A DNA stretch of 15,192 nt from Candidatus Stercoripulliclostridium merdigallinarum (GTDB lineage: Bacteria > Bacillota > Clostridia > Christensenellales > DTU072). The stretch lies in NCBI GenBank assembly GCA_018714575.1, contig DVNF01000141.1, forward strand, positions 1 through 15,192. The letters run 5' to 3'. This document shows positions 14,789 to 15,192 of the stretch, in pieces. A program made the position numbers and the translations under genes. The notes under the pieces were generated by a model. It was not told where the DNA came from. It saw only the letters and a program-made list of their open reading frames with translations, and searched no databases. Each line of letters opens with the position of its first letter. Position 1 is the first letter of the stretch.

Positions 14789-15192
14789 ATGGCAGTAGTA
14801 TTCAAAAAGACAAAAATGTTGACAGACGTACCCTTCCACTATTGCCCCGGATGCACTCACGGCATCGCGCACAGACTGGTTGCCGAGTGCTTGGACGAAA
14901 TTAATTGCGAAGGTAACGTTATAGGTATAGCTCCGGTAGGTTGCGCGGTTTTCGCTTACAACTACTTTAACTGCGATATGTTAGAGGCTGCTCACGGCAG
15001 AGCGCCTTCGTTGGCTACCGGCATCAAACGCACTCACCCCGACACCGTGGTGTTCGCGTATCAAGGCGACGGCGACCTGGCAAGTATCGGTACCGCCGAA
15101 ATCGTACATGCCGCCGCAAGAGGTGAAAACGTTACGATAATCTTTATTAACAACGCTATTTACGGCATGACCGGCGGACAAATGGCTCCGAC
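14789..15192 (+). CDS. vorA: 2-oxoacid:ferredoxin oxidoreductase beta subunit (VorA/KorB type), 5' part
   Basis: Starts at ATG 14789 with AAAAGGAG (14773-14780) at the end of vorB as its ribosome site; 134 codons are visible and the frame runs off the window. It is the TPP-binding subunit: HYCPGCTHGIAHRL near residues 18-31 (first cysteines of the cluster region), APVGCAVFAYNYFNCDMLEAAHGRAPSLATGIKR, and the TPP/Mg motif GDGDLASIGTAE ... NNAIYGMTGGQ (about 93-130). This layout is shared by KorB and VorA subunits. The gap to vorB is 5 bases. A gamma subunit is expected just downstream. Confidence 0.93.
   Translation, partial: MAVVFKKTKMLTDVPFHYCPGCTHGIAHRLVAECLDEINCEGNVIGIAPVGCAVFAYNYFNCDMLEAAHGRAPSLATGIKRTHPDTVVFAYQGDGDLASIGTAEIVHAAARGENVTIIFINNAIYGMTGGQMAP

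Overview
The window looks like a chromosomal segment of an anaerobic, amino-acid-fermenting member of the Bacillota (Clostridia-like). This is inferred from three things: a large Bacillus/Clostridia-type SRP RNA with an Alu domain; the Firmicutes gene order rsmD, coaD, coiled-coil protein, ylbJ; and two ferredoxin-dependent 2-oxoacid oxidoreductase systems with strong GGAGG-type ribosome binding sites. No mobile element, CRISPR array, tRNA or rRNA is visible. Every protein gene reads on the + strand; only the SRP RNA reads on the - strand.

Layout. (1) 1-660 is the 3' part of a BspA-type leucine-rich-repeat surface protein, closed by a terminator. (2) 785-8393 is one compact operon behind a good sigma-A-type promoter: an aconitase-superfamily hydratase, a phenylacetate-CoA ligase paralogue, iorA, iorB, a second phenylacetate-CoA ligase paralogue and a tandem-ACT-domain protein. 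The likely theme is aryl-pyruvate (transaminated Phe/Tyr/Trp) oxidation to aryl-acetyl-CoA with reduced ferredoxin, with the adenylate-forming ligases interconverting CoA ester and free acid, and the ACT protein as a possible amino acid sensor. The hydratase's substrate is unknown. (3) 8532-11602 is a housekeeping run: alanine racemase, 5-formyl-THF cyclo-ligase, a single-ORF fusion of RsmD (16S rRNA m2G966 methyltransferase) to CoaD (phosphopantetheine adenylyltransferase), and a coiled-coil protein typical of the position after coaD. (4) 11773-12729 is a YlbJ-like membrane protein. (5) 12987-13249 (minus) is the SRP RNA with a near-perfect consensus promoter; its helix-8 apical loop reads UGAC instead of the usual GGAA. 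(6) From 13522 to the window end is a second oxidoreductase operon (delta ferredoxin subunit, alpha subunit, truncated beta subunit) of the VOR/KOR class, preceded by an extended -10 promoter and three 11-bp-phased direct repeats.

Most notable: the RsmD-CoaD fusion, the hydratase heading an indolepyruvate oxidoreductase operon with two divergent CoA ligases, the unusual SRP RNA loop, and the phased repeats upstream of the second oxidoreductase operon. All functional statements rest on reading motifs by eye; no database search was run.
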